Source: Pavlovales sp. CCMP2436
Taxonomy: Eukaryota; Haptophyta; Pavlovophyceae; Pavlovales
Direction: 5' to 3'
Length of the DNA stretch: 17,578 nt
NCBI GenBank assembly: GCA_026770615.1
Contig: MU631478.1
Location: 43,292 to 60,869, forward strand
Under the pieces are notes generated by a model that ran no database searches, was not told the origin of the DNA, and saw only the letters and a list, made by a program, of their open reading frames with translations. How positions within the stretch are numbered: the first letter of the stretch is position 1; every line of letters starts with the position of its first letter. A program made the translations under genes and the position numbers. Below are positions 6,519 to 14,200 of this stretch, piece by piece.

Positions 6519-6890
6519 TTAATAATACCTTATATTTTTTTGTGGTAAAGGTGAAGCAGGAATAATAGCCGTCGCGTGAAGTGGAGGTAGCGATGGTGGT
6601 ACACCAGGTATGCAATATCCTAGCAATTTCAGCCTTAGTTTCTCCATTTTAGTGTGTGTTCGTTCCGCGTTATACTTGTCACGAGCTGCAGCTAACGCAA
6701 GGATTTGACTAGGTGTCGCTTTTCGTTTCATTGTCTGCGTAGACTGTTCGACAGCAGGATTTACGTGTCTGATCGGCAGTTCTTGGGTGACAGGCTTGAG
6801 TAATGTTTTAGCGTTAATTGTTTCCTCCGTTTTATCGTCTTTTGTATCATTTTTTGTATCATTTGTGATGTCATTCGTTGAAAGAGACAT
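6519..6890 (-). CDS. Viral protein, acidic N-terminus, 123 aa, unknown
   Basis: First gene of the minus-strand run 6890-5306. Its N-terminal 25 residues are a polar Asn/Thr/Asp repeat (NDITNDTKNDTKDD), followed by a basic helix region (MKRKATPSQILALAAARDKY) and a Pro-rich hydrophobic C-terminus (GVPPSLPPLHATAIIPASPL). It is probably largely disordered with one central helix. Only 2 nt separate its stop from the ATPase start, so the two are likely coexpressed. It faces the penton gene across a 49-nt divergent spacer. No family is recognised; a scaffold or packaging partner is only a positional guess. Confidence 0.6.
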   Translation of the reverse strand: MSLSTNDITNDTKNDTKDDKTEETINAKTLLKPVTQELPIRHVNPAVEQSTQTMKRKATPSQILALAAARDKYNAERTHTKMEKLRLKLLGYCIPGVPPSLPPLHATAIIPASPLPQKNIRYY

Positions 6891-6939
6891 TGCTTATATG
6901 ATGGTATCCGAGAAAAAAATTCTCGGTAACAAGTACCAA
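6891..6939. promoter_or_regulatory. Divergent promoter region with perfect hairpin
   Basis: These 49 nt lie between the divergent starts at 6890 (minus) and 6940 (plus). A perfect inverted repeat sits in the middle: CCGAGAA (6908-6914), five A, TTCTCGG (6920-6926). The A-rich loop plus TTCT resembles the AATAAAAATCT element and ends 16 nt before the penton ATG. It may be a bidirectional promoter or a protein-binding palindrome. Confidence 0.5.
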
Positions 6940-7683
6940 ATGTCGACACAGCAGTTCATTTATTTATCGTCGTTGAGCGCTGATAATTTTCCGTGTGGTG
7001 AATATCGTCGCGATTGCTGCGACTGGGACCTTGGTGTACCCGTGATGTGCAGGCAGGACGAGAAGATTTTAATTCAGCTTGTGTCGGCAGCTATACCAGT
7101 TGTACAATATACGATAAATCCGTCGAATAACACATTCAAATTCATTGATACGCTTAATCCAGGGATTAGTACTTTCACTGTACCCGTAGGCTACTTCTCT
7201 GGTATGGGGTCTCTAACTGCAGCTGTCAATGCCGCGTGGCTGGCAGCATACCCAAATAAAACGGCAACAATCACGTACACAACGGGGGATGTGAAACTGA
7301 AATTAGTAAATTCATCTTCAACGAACATAACAACAATAGTCACCGTAGGAAATACGATGAATGCGCTTTTAGGTCTTGGGATATACACCCCGAATTATTT
7401 CGACATTAGGGGACCACGTGCTATACGCTTAATTGCGCCTACGATAGACGTCCATACAACGGACTCACTCGGGAATGGTTCCTCACTTAACACATTCGGT
7501 TCAATCCCAATCTCCGTGCCTTGGGGAAGCATACAGACATATATTGCACCGTATTCGTCAATGCTCGAGACGACAAGAAAATGCATTTCATCCATACGCA
7601 TTCAGTTGGCAACCGACGTGGGAGACCCATACGATACAAACGGACTCGATTGGTGTTGCACTCTTGGAATTTACATCGTTTAA
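6940..7683 (+). CDS. Penton / minor capsid protein (single jelly roll)
   Basis: The 247-residue product is beta-rich and follows the pattern of Polinton-like and virophage penton proteins. Visible are a mid-N-terminal strand (LIQLVSAAIPVVQYTINP), an NNTFKFID segment, a glycine-aromatic turn (VGYFSGMGSLTAAVNAAW), a central LLGLGIYTP, and a C-terminal strand pair ending NGLDWCCTLGIYIV, equivalent to the family's NGxxW strand. It would fill the five-fold vertices of the capsid. The next two genes downstream are the small MGFLG protein and the MCP, the usual neighbourhood. I start at 6940 (MSTQQFIYL); ATGs at 6898 and 6901 are alternatives that would add 13 to 14 residues and run through the hairpin. 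Confidence 0.8.
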   Translation: MSTQQFIYLSSLSADNFPCGEYRRDCCDWDLGVPVMCRQDEKILIQLVSAAIPVVQYTINPSNNTFKFIDTLNPGISTFTVPVGYFSGMGSLTAAVNAAWLAAYPNKTATITYTTGDVKLKLVNSSSTNITTIVTVGNTMNALLGLGIYTPNYFDIRGPRAIRLIAPTIDVHTTDSLGNGSSLNTFGSIPISVPWGSIQTYIAPYSSMLETTRKCISSIRIQLATDVGDPYDTNGLDWCCTLGIYIV

Positions 7684-7692
7684 TAAAAATAT
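7682..7692 (+). promoter_or_regulatory. AATAAAAATAT promoter-like motif
   Basis: A near copy of AATAAAAATCT overlapping the penton stop codon. It lies directly against the ATG at 7693 but 21 nt before the in-frame ATG at 7714, which fits the 13-23 nt spacing seen elsewhere. Confidence 0.45.
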
Positions 7693-7713
7693 ATGGTACT
7701 CTCACATCAAAAA

Positions 7714-8031
7714 ATGGGTTTCCTCGGACGTCTCTCGCAAGGTGCAAGCCATATTGGTCGCACTGCAGGTGTTGGAATTTCGTCCATCGGGCGTTTCACG
7801 AGTTCGTTGCTATCATCTGCCGGCAAAGCAGCACAAAAAATCTCTGAAATTGGTCATCAAGCGCTTTCTCTGGCTGAAGCTCTTCTGGTTCTCAAAAATA
7901 TACCTCTTGTACAAGGGCTTGTGGGTATGGGTAAATCGGTGGTAAACACTGTTGGACTTGCAGGCTCCGTTGCAAGTGTAACCGGGGGTGTTGGGACAAA
8001 ACTTTTAACAAACAAATTCGAAAAATTGTAA
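7714..8031 (+). CDS. Small MGFLG amphipathic virion-type protein, 105 aa
   Basis: The product starts MGFLGRLSQGASHIGRTAG and alternates Gly/Ser with hydrophobic residues (SSLLSSAGKAAQKISEIG, IPLVQGLVGMGKSVVNTVGL), giving several amphipathic or weakly membrane-seeking helices and a basic C-terminus (NKFEKL). It lies between penton and MCP, where related viruses often encode small virion proteins; a membrane-active role like adenovirus protein VI is possible, but I see only compositional resemblance. The MG start could be N-myristoylated. An upstream ATG at 7693 would add 7 residues, but the promoter-like motif then has no spacing, so I prefer 7714. Confidence 0.65.
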   Translation: MGFLGRLSQGASHIGRTAGVGISSIGRFTSSLLSSAGKAAQKISEIGHQALSLAEALLVLKNIPLVQGLVGMGKSVVNTVGLAGSVASVTGGVGTKLLTNKFEKL

Positions 8032-8038
8032 CACATTG

Positions 8039-8050
8039 AATTAAAAATCT
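8039..8050 (+). promoter_or_regulatory. AATTAAAAATCT promoter-like motif
   Basis: A copy of the viral motif with one extra T, ending 16 nt before the MCP ATG. It lies in the 35-nt gap after the MGFLG gene. Confidence 0.5.
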
Positions 8051-8066
8051 GACGTAGTAGTACATC

Positions 8067-9344
8067 ATGAACGATACCGATAAACAATACGCTCCATCGG
8101 TTATTGCGTTTTACGATTTTAGCCCTAGGCCACCTGCTGTGAGATCGGAATGTATTCGTGCTTACATTACACCTACCAACGGTGCTACGTTTGCACCCTC
8201 ATCGCAAATCACACTCGAGCTTGCCTGCGGAACGCCGGGTCAAATGATCGACCCTAGTCAAACTGCACTTTCGTTTCGCATTTACAACGGTGCAGCGCAG
8301 TCCGTCCAGCTAGATAAGTCGGCTGCATGCGTGCTCTCGCAAATCGACGTCTTTCACGGATCGCGCCAGTTGTCGTCTATAAGTGAGTACAATCTTCTCC
8401 AGCAGATTCTAACCGATTTCAGCTGCGGGGCCGACGACTATAAAACCTCCGGTACCATGCGAGGAGTGGCCGATTACGTGCCTACCGCGATTTTGACTCC
8501 AGCCAACTTTACCGACGCCTATTACGCCCGACTAGGTGCCACTATTGCACCGGGCGGCTTTTTGACGGTGTGCGTCCCCCTCATCTCAATTCTCGGTAGC
8601 ATGAGCATGCGTGCGTGGCCGATTTCGCAGGCAAAGGAAAACATCCGTATCGTAATCAAACTCGCCGACGTGTTGAACTACGGGAAATGGTCTGCCACGC
8701 CGGTGGGAACGTGCGCTATTGACAATTTCAAAATGTGGGTGTCGTATATCCGTATAGATCCAAACGTGGAGCTAAAAATGGTGATTGATCACGGTGGGAT
8801 TATCACTGTTCCTACCGTAGATTTTGTTCAGACGTCAACCTCCGTTGCTGCCGGCTCAAATTACGTAAGCATGCCCATCGCGGTACGCGCCAAATCGGCC
8901 ACCGCGATCTTTGTCGCTATTCGCAAGACGGCAAATTTGGGTGCTCTAGGTGTGTTCAATCTCGACCGTTGCCCTGGTGGAGATACCGTAGGAAATGTAT
9001 CATATCGTTTCAGAATCGGCTCAACAATTATCCCCTCATCATACGTTACCGCGGGCGCTGAATCGCGTATGGAGCTGATGCGTGCTCTCGGTATGCAGCT
9101 GTCTGAGTCCACTGCTCGCACGTGCGTATCCGCTGCCGACTATTTGAACACCGCGTTTGTTATCGGGGTCTCGCTTCAGTGCTTTCCCATGACCGAGGCA
9201 CTAGGCGACGGGTTGCTCGTGGACAGCACTATCATCCTAGAGTGCAATTTGGGTACACAAACCTCAGCGATCCGATTGGACGCATTTGTGCAGATGAAAA
9301 AAACACTCGTGTTTGCCAATGGCGCGATCACTTTTGATGCGTAG
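8067..9344 (+). CDS. Major capsid protein, double jelly-roll (predicted)
   Basis: A 425-residue, almost entirely beta-type protein with few charged helices, no signal peptide and no membrane segment. Strand-like blocks recur in two halves: SQITLELACG, TALSFRIYNG and VLSQIDVFHGSRQLSSISEY in the first, and SATAIFVAIRKTANLG, VSYRFRIGSTIIPSSYV and VDSTIILECNL in the second. Its size, position after the penton and small virion gene, and the SQIDVFHGSRQLSSISEYNL segment fit the hexon-like MCP of Polinton-like viruses, which trimerises to form the capsid shell. I cannot point to a single invariant motif, so the call rests on fold pattern and context. A copy of the AATAAAAATCT-type motif lies 16 nt before the ATG. 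Confidence 0.8.
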   Translation: MNDTDKQYAPSVIAFYDFSPRPPAVRSECIRAYITPTNGATFAPSSQITLELACGTPGQMIDPSQTALSFRIYNGAAQSVQLDKSAACVLSQIDVFHGSRQLSSISEYNLLQQILTDFSCGADDYKTSGTMRGVADYVPTAILTPANFTDAYYARLGATIAPGGFLTVCVPLISILGSMSMRAWPISQAKENIRIVIKLADVLNYGKWSATPVGTCAIDNFKMWVSYIRIDPNVELKMVIDHGGIITVPTVDFVQTSTSVAAGSNYVSMPIAVRAKSATAIFVAIRKTANLGALGVFNLDRCPGGDTVGNVSYRFRIGSTIIPSSYVTAGAESRMELMRALGMQLSESTARTCVSAADYLNTAFVIGVSLQCFPMTEALGDGLLVDSTIILECNLGTQTSAIRLDAFVQMKKTLVFANGAITFDA

Positions 9345-9390
9345 ATGATGCGTAAATGTTGCCTAGATGATTCACATTTGATCACAATCG

Positions 9391-9395
9391 AAAAA

Positions 9396-9431
<36 letters not shown>

Positions 9432-9456
9432 TAAATAAATAAATAAAAAAAAATAA
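9391..9456. repeat. Poly(A)23 / (TA)n / (TAAA)n simple repeats
   Basis: A run of 23 A (9391-9413) passes directly into (AT)n (to about 9429), then TAAA/AAAT repeats and another A run to 9453. It occupies the 176-nt gap between the MCP stop and the lipase start. It may serve as a polyadenylation or termination zone or simply be slippage-prone DNA; its length here may be unreliable. Confidence 0.9.
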
Positions 9457-9520
9457 CGTTTACCATTACACTTGTTTAAAGTTTGATGATAAACCTTTTT
9501 TTTATGTGTACCTCTTATAC

Positions 9521-10138
9521 ATGGCTCCACAGGACTTTGGTTCAGTCGGTAAAATTCTTCGAAAAGACTTGCCAGCATTCCTACGCGCATCGTACGCACC
9601 TCTCTTCACAGCCGGCATGGAGATGGGAAAGCTCGGATATTCGATGGACTTGCGTTTGAGCACCAACGAGGCAAAAGTGTTTTTCAGTGCCGTTACAGGT
9701 GCAGTCGTGTGCTTTCGCGGTAGCGTGAACGTATTGGACTGGACTGAAAACCTTCAACTCGGTGTAGGTATCTTCGGTCAGAGACATCAAAGATCAAAAA
9801 TACTTATGGAAAAGGTGCAGGCCAAATACGGTGCTGCACACGTCATAGGTCACTCACTCGGTGGACACCTCGCCGAGCATTCAGGTGCCCGCGGGATCAT
9901 ACTCACAGTCGACAAGGCCGTGGGTATTCGAGACTTGGGCGCACAAGCAAATCCAAACGAACTCGACATTCGCGCAAAGGGTGATCCTATATCGGCGCTG
10001 TCACACGGAGGACTTCGCGAAGAGGTTGTTCCAGCTAGAAATCCGACGGCCGCACCCCACCTCTTACCGGGGCCAATCCGAGCTCCACTGGGCATGATCA
10101 TCCGAGGATTGTACGCACATGATTACCGGCATATCTGA
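9521..10138 (+). CDS. Class 3 lipase-like alpha/beta hydrolase
   Basis: A 205-residue compact member of the fungal-type (class 3) lipase family, which hydrolyses acylglycerols or phospholipids. The FRG oxyanion region appears in VVCFRGSVNVLDWTENL (about residues 63-79), the nucleophile elbow in HVIGHSLGGHLAEHSG (Ser112), a candidate Asp in RAKGDPISAL (D155), and a C-terminal His in GLYAHDYRHI (H200 or H204). It is shorter than cellular class 3 lipases (usually about 250-300 residues) and has no signal peptide, as expected for an enzyme working inside cells or in a virion. I start at the ATG at 9521; an in-frame GTG lies 15 nt upstream. Being next to the MCP on the same strand suggests a late virion enzyme, perhaps for membrane penetration, analogous in role to parvoviral phospholipase A2. 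Confidence 0.8.
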   Translation: MAPQDFGSVGKILRKDLPAFLRASYAPLFTAGMEMGKLGYSMDLRLSTNEAKVFFSAVTGAVVCFRGSVNVLDWTENLQLGVGIFGQRHQRSKILMEKVQAKYGAAHVIGHSLGGHLAEHSGARGIILTVDKAVGIRDLGAQANPNELDIRAKGDPISALSHGGLREEVVPARNPTAAPHLLPGPIRAPLGMIIRGLYAHDYRHI

Positions 10139-10360
10139 TCCAAAAATCGCACTCGAATCATAAATCGAATCATAAATCGCACTAAAATCAAATATCGAGG
10201 GAATCACCTGATGGGTCATCGTGGGAATCTCCTGAGGGGACATCGAGGGAATCGTCGTGGAAATCATCGGAGGGGACATCGGGGAATAGAACATTTCTAA
10301 AAGCTTTCGTGAATGCTTCAATTCGCGCTTTTTGCACTTAAACGTTTCGCAACCGTGCAT
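10064..10360 (-). CDS. Doubtful ORF through 24-bp repeats, 98 aa
   Basis: An ATG-initiated minus-strand frame begins MHGCETFKCKKRELKHSRKL, which looks protein-like with a CETFKC pair and basic residues. It then becomes an octapeptide repeat (about MSPQEIPT, MTHQVIPS) produced by the 24-bp array and ends inside the lipase gene on the other strand. It lies 18 nt downstream of the minus-strand gene ending at 10379, so it could be the next gene in that run. The repetitive body makes it uncertain. Confidence 0.3.
   Translation of the reverse strand: MHGCETFKCKKRELKHSRKLLEMFYSPMSPPMISTTIPSMSPQEIPTMTHQVIPSIFDFSAIYDSIYDSSAIFGSDMPVIMCVQSSDDHAQWSSDWPR
10142..10290. repeat. 12/24-bp minisatellites after the lipase gene
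   Basis: Two arrays are joined. The first (about 10145-10195) has AAATCG-rich 12-17 bp units (AATCATAAATCGAATCATAA). The second has three 24-bp units starting at 10196, 10220 and 10244 of the form CGNGGGAATCNCCTGANGGG plus four bases, and a partial fourth from 10268. The 24-bp unit keeps the minus strand open as eight-residue repeats. Confidence 0.8.
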
Positions 10361-10378
10361 TGTGGTGTTGTCTTGGAA

Positions 10379-10837
10379 TTAAAAGATAGCACAACATCTA
10401 TCGTCATCGACGTTTACTTTGCATTCATCTGTAGGAAAAATCAAATCCGTGTGTTGTTTTACGAGGAGTTTATACCGCGATTCATCGCATATGAAACCTC
10501 TTCTCCAAACCGTGATGAAATTAAAATGAACCGAGAAGAACAGATTTTTATCATGTAAAAATCGCCCAGTTATCGTACCGTCTTTCATTGTTTTTACATT
10601 TATGAGCTTCACTTTATTACCATTGGTTAATTTCATCTGGTCAATTAAACGTGTGATTTCGTCAAGGCTGCTTTCTAAAATTTGAGGTGAGGTCGTTGCA
10701 TAAAATTTTTGCATTATGCTTATATAGCACTGTGCAAGATTTTTTATTGTTTGGTTAACCTCTTTCGTTTCCCCGTGGATCGTCTTCCTCGACTTTCGAT
10801 TCTTCGTAAACTTCACGTCTCCATTTATTTGCAGCAT
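10379..10837 (-). CDS. Viral protein of unknown function, about 152 aa
   Basis: The product starts with a Lys/Arg-rich segment (FTKNRKSRKTIHGETKEV), has a long helical middle (QILESSLDEITRLIDQMKL) and a mixed C-terminus with beta-like stretches (DKNLFFSVHFNFITVW) ending in an acidic/Cys tail (DDDRCCAIF). I do not recognise it. Its first 83 nt overlap the 3' end of the minus-strand gene at 10755-11180 in the +1 frame, and the frame stays open about 11 codons upstream of its first ATG through a run of eight A (minus strand, 10849-10856). It could be an independent overlapping gene, or the second half of the upstream gene after ribosomal frameshifting or a homopolymer error. Confidence 0.5.
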   Translation of the reverse strand: MLQINGDVKFTKNRKSRKTIHGETKEVNQTIKNLAQCYISIMQKFYATTSPQILESSLDEITRLIDQMKLTNGNKVKLINVKTMKDGTITGRFLHDKNLFFSVHFNFITVWRRGFICDESRYKLLVKQHTDLIFPTDECKVNVDDDRCCAIF

Positions 10838-11180
10838 ATTCTTCTTGTTTTTTTTGAATGAACAGCTTGACTAAATATGGGGTTGTGCAATACCCGGCAA
10901 CTTCATGAAGCTCGGTGTGAACTATTTTAGTCTCGCGTAACGTCGCACAAAAATGCATGTATGTATCATTATTTGTATCCGGACACAGTAGAAAACCCTT
11001 TGCAGTGTGCTGATTTTGCATGCTAATCGTGTCGATGTTGAAGCCACCACCGTCGCCATTTTCGTCACAAGCAAATCCCGGAAAGTCGGCGTTTTCATAT
11101 CGACGAGAAAGGTTAGGATTCAATGTATGCTTATAGTGAAATTGCGTGAATGAATTTCTCCTTTCACGTGACGTAGACAT
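10755..11180 (-). CDS. Viral protein of unknown function, 141 aa
   Basis: The ATG at 11180 gives a protein with a polar N-terminus (SRERRNSFTQFHYKH), a Gly/Asp loop (CDENGDGGGFNID), four to five Cys residues, and a charged helical C-terminus (KKQEEYAANKWRREVYEES) ending in an acidic/Arg tail. It lies 86 nt downstream of nothing coding on this strand except the polymerase, whose stop is at 11267... reading leftward, so polymerase, this gene and the 10837 gene form a minus-strand series. It overlaps the next gene by 83 nt; the eight-A run falls just before its helical C-terminus. No family recognised. Confidence 0.5.
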   Translation of the reverse strand: MSTSRERRNSFTQFHYKHTLNPNLSRRYENADFPGFACDENGDGGGFNIDTISMQNQHTAKGFLLCPDTNNDTYMHFCATLRETKIVHTELHEVAGYCTTPYLVKLFIQKKQEEYAANKWRREVYEESKVEEDDPRGNERG

Positions 11181-11266
11181 TACTCTTATAACCTTGGATG
11201 AGATAATTATTTGAATTGAGAAAAACGCAGCATTACATGTGAATTTATATATGATTTATTTATGAT

Positions 11267-14200
11267 TTATGGATAAATCCCGCAGGCAATGCATTCAAAT
11301 ATTTTTTTCATTTCGTCAATGTCATTATCATCATTATTATCGATATCGACGTCATCGTCGTTAACAAGCTCCATAAATTTAAAGTGTTTCGATTCTGAAA
11401 CATGAAACTTTGGAATGTAAAGGTTATCGAGAAGCACCGAGCGAATATTACCTCGCTCTCGAAAGACTAAAAAAAGCTCTTCAGGTGTTCCTTCAATTCT
11501 TTCCCAATATTTTTCACTGTAATCGCACAAGAATTTTGAATTTGTCGGCAACCACGTTCCGTGCTCCTTCCCGTTTACAATCTCACGATAGAATTGTGTT
11601 TCACCGTTAGAAACTGAGATGGATACTGCGTTTTGCGCGTATACACGTGTTGGTGGAGGTCGAATCGCTTTTTGGACTTGCTTGAAACTTGGTGATAAAT
11701 AATGACCGTGTGACAGATATCTACCGCTGTCGTGTGCAAACGACTTGTCATCACCCCATTTTAGTGCCTTCTTGTCCATCGTCACGAGCTGTACCGAATG
11801 CTTTTTTGATTTGAGCATGTTAAATGACGCGCGTATTTTTGCACCATTTGCAACAGCTTCGAAATGACTCATGTTAAGCTGTCGAGAAATGTATTTTGGC
11901 ACTCCTTTTAGACGACTGTCGTTGTAACCGTTTGCGAGTCGGTAGGTATAACATTTGGCGCTGATAGCACGCGCCTCTACGATCTCAATGCTCCCATTTT
12001 CCTCAGCGAAACAACCAGCACGTTTCTTGTTAACCACGCTCATTCGTGGGTCGTCCTTTTTGAATCCTGAGCGGTCAAACCAAACAGGTGCAATCTTTTG
12101 TTTTTTATCTTCATATTCGCGCGCCGTTGTGCAGTTGACTGAGTAGCTGAAACAATCTGTGTCCATCGCAGTTATTTTCATATTTTTGTAACCAAACGCG
12201 GGCTGCAGCACCTTGTACCAAAATGAATACATTATTAATTTCGAGAAATCGAGTATCGCACACCCTGCAGGAATCGCCTTGTCAGCGCGAATATTTTGCT
12301 GTTGCATAAACAAGCATGCATAATTTTCAGTTATTGGGAGTACGAGTTGACACCTGCCAGACTCTACTCGATGCTTAAATATTTTTGATCTTGTGGTAAA
12401 GCAAAGGCTGCTGCGTTCGAAAATTCTCTCGATGAGTTTGCCATAGAACGCGTTGCCAAATAATTTCCAAAAATTGCTCTCCCACTCGCTTGTAGCCGCA
12501 CGCCGCAAAGCCAGTGTCTTCTCGATAAATGGTCTCAAATATGCAGCTTGTTTGTAACTCACTACCCTATGCACTTTTACGATCACGCAACCAAGACTAA
12601 GCCACAGTTTGGCAAGCGAGACATGACACCTGTAATTGAATTTGTTGCAAAGGGTCGGTGTCAGCTTTCTTGTCGGGCAGGTTCCGCGTAACGCTTCTTG
12701 CTGTTCTGCTGACAACCAATCCCTCGGGACGATCGCGTGTGTTGGGAGTGGTGGAAGCTCATTCAATTTATCGTGCAAGTGCTGTGGGATTACCCAATCT
12801 GCCTCAATTTGGCAACCGATATCAGTTTGCCAGCGATCAGGTTTATCGATATCAGCTGGTGATTCTGGTAACGTCCCCCACATAGCGTGGTTTGCATCGA
12901 ACGTGTCAATTTCAGCTTGCGAGTAGTCGTGGTAATCGCCGTATGGTAGTTTAAGATGCTGCGTTGTTGCATAAAGACCGACTGCATCCTGCTTTTCCAA
13001 GGCAACTGTGGGCTTGCTCTCATCATACCCGTCGAATCCTGGTCTGTTTTCTGCAATGGCGTGTTGCTGCTTGCTCATGGCAATACCTCCTATTTTAGAT
13101 TCGTAAATTTTTTTGTACAAATCAGATGTTTGCAGCATCTCAATTCCGCTTACACCGGTGAGTTCTTTTGATTCGCGAATCATCATAAACGCAACTGACT
13201 TTGCAAGTGTGGGAAGACCAAACGTGTGCACCAGATCTATTTTGAAGGCTTTGTAAGTTGTTTCACGCAAATCCTCCATGATGTCGACGAGCCCCGCAAC
13301 GTCAACCGCAAGATACAAATCGTGCAGCTCGCGGTAAGTGTTAATGTGCAGCTTCTCCTTCATTTCGATGATGCACATTTCTGTTTCATTTTTGCTGATC
13401 AGGTTTTTTGCGGCAAGATTAGCGGCAATCGACAAGTCACCCGTTTTCACATTGTCGAGGCTTGTTGTAACGCTGTACACCTTACCAAGTGTTGTTTGAT
13501 AATGTTCAGGATCAATCACCGCGTCGATGTTACCCATCCAGTCGTATTCATACGGGAACACACCCTTTTGCTTGAGCTGATCAAACACTTGATCGACCGG
13601 CAACAATTTTTTATTTGCATGCTTTTGCGCAACTTCAAGGATTCTCTTTTTTGATTTGTCGGGACACATCTTTATTAGATCGGCGAGTGAGCCCATCATG
13701 AAGTCCATCGAATCTCTCACGCTAAAAAGCCCGATGTTTATCGTTTTGAGTTTTTCCGTATTCATTGGGATACCGCTGATACGTACTTTCCCGTTATTCT
13801 TATCTTCATCTCCATCGCTATTATCTTTATCATTATCTTTATCATTGCTTGTCCAAATTTTATCAACACAGTGCCTCAGCGCAAGCCAGATGTGGTGTGT
13901 GTCGTACCCCTTTGAGTTGTGGAAGAAAACGCTGATTTGTTTGTCTTTGCGGCGATGTGTGTTGCACCGCATGCATGCCGCACCGAGATACTCACCGCTC
14001 ATGTGTGAATGGTCCAGGTGCTTGTTGTGACCATAAAAGATTTTATCATCAGCGCACATATAACACTGTTTTGCCTGTGTGAAATCGTCTGGGATTCCAT
14101 GAGTGAATTTTGGGTACTTATTAAAGATCTCTTTGTAGACGCTGTTCAACTCGATTAATTTTTCTAAAAATGCCACGTGCGCATTCTCACCAAGATATTC

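Noticed and set aside
9391..9456. Poly(A) tail of a retroposed gene
   Set aside because: The tract is followed by TA and TAAA repeats and no target duplication or reverse-transcribed gene is visible; the preceding gene is in its expected viral context.
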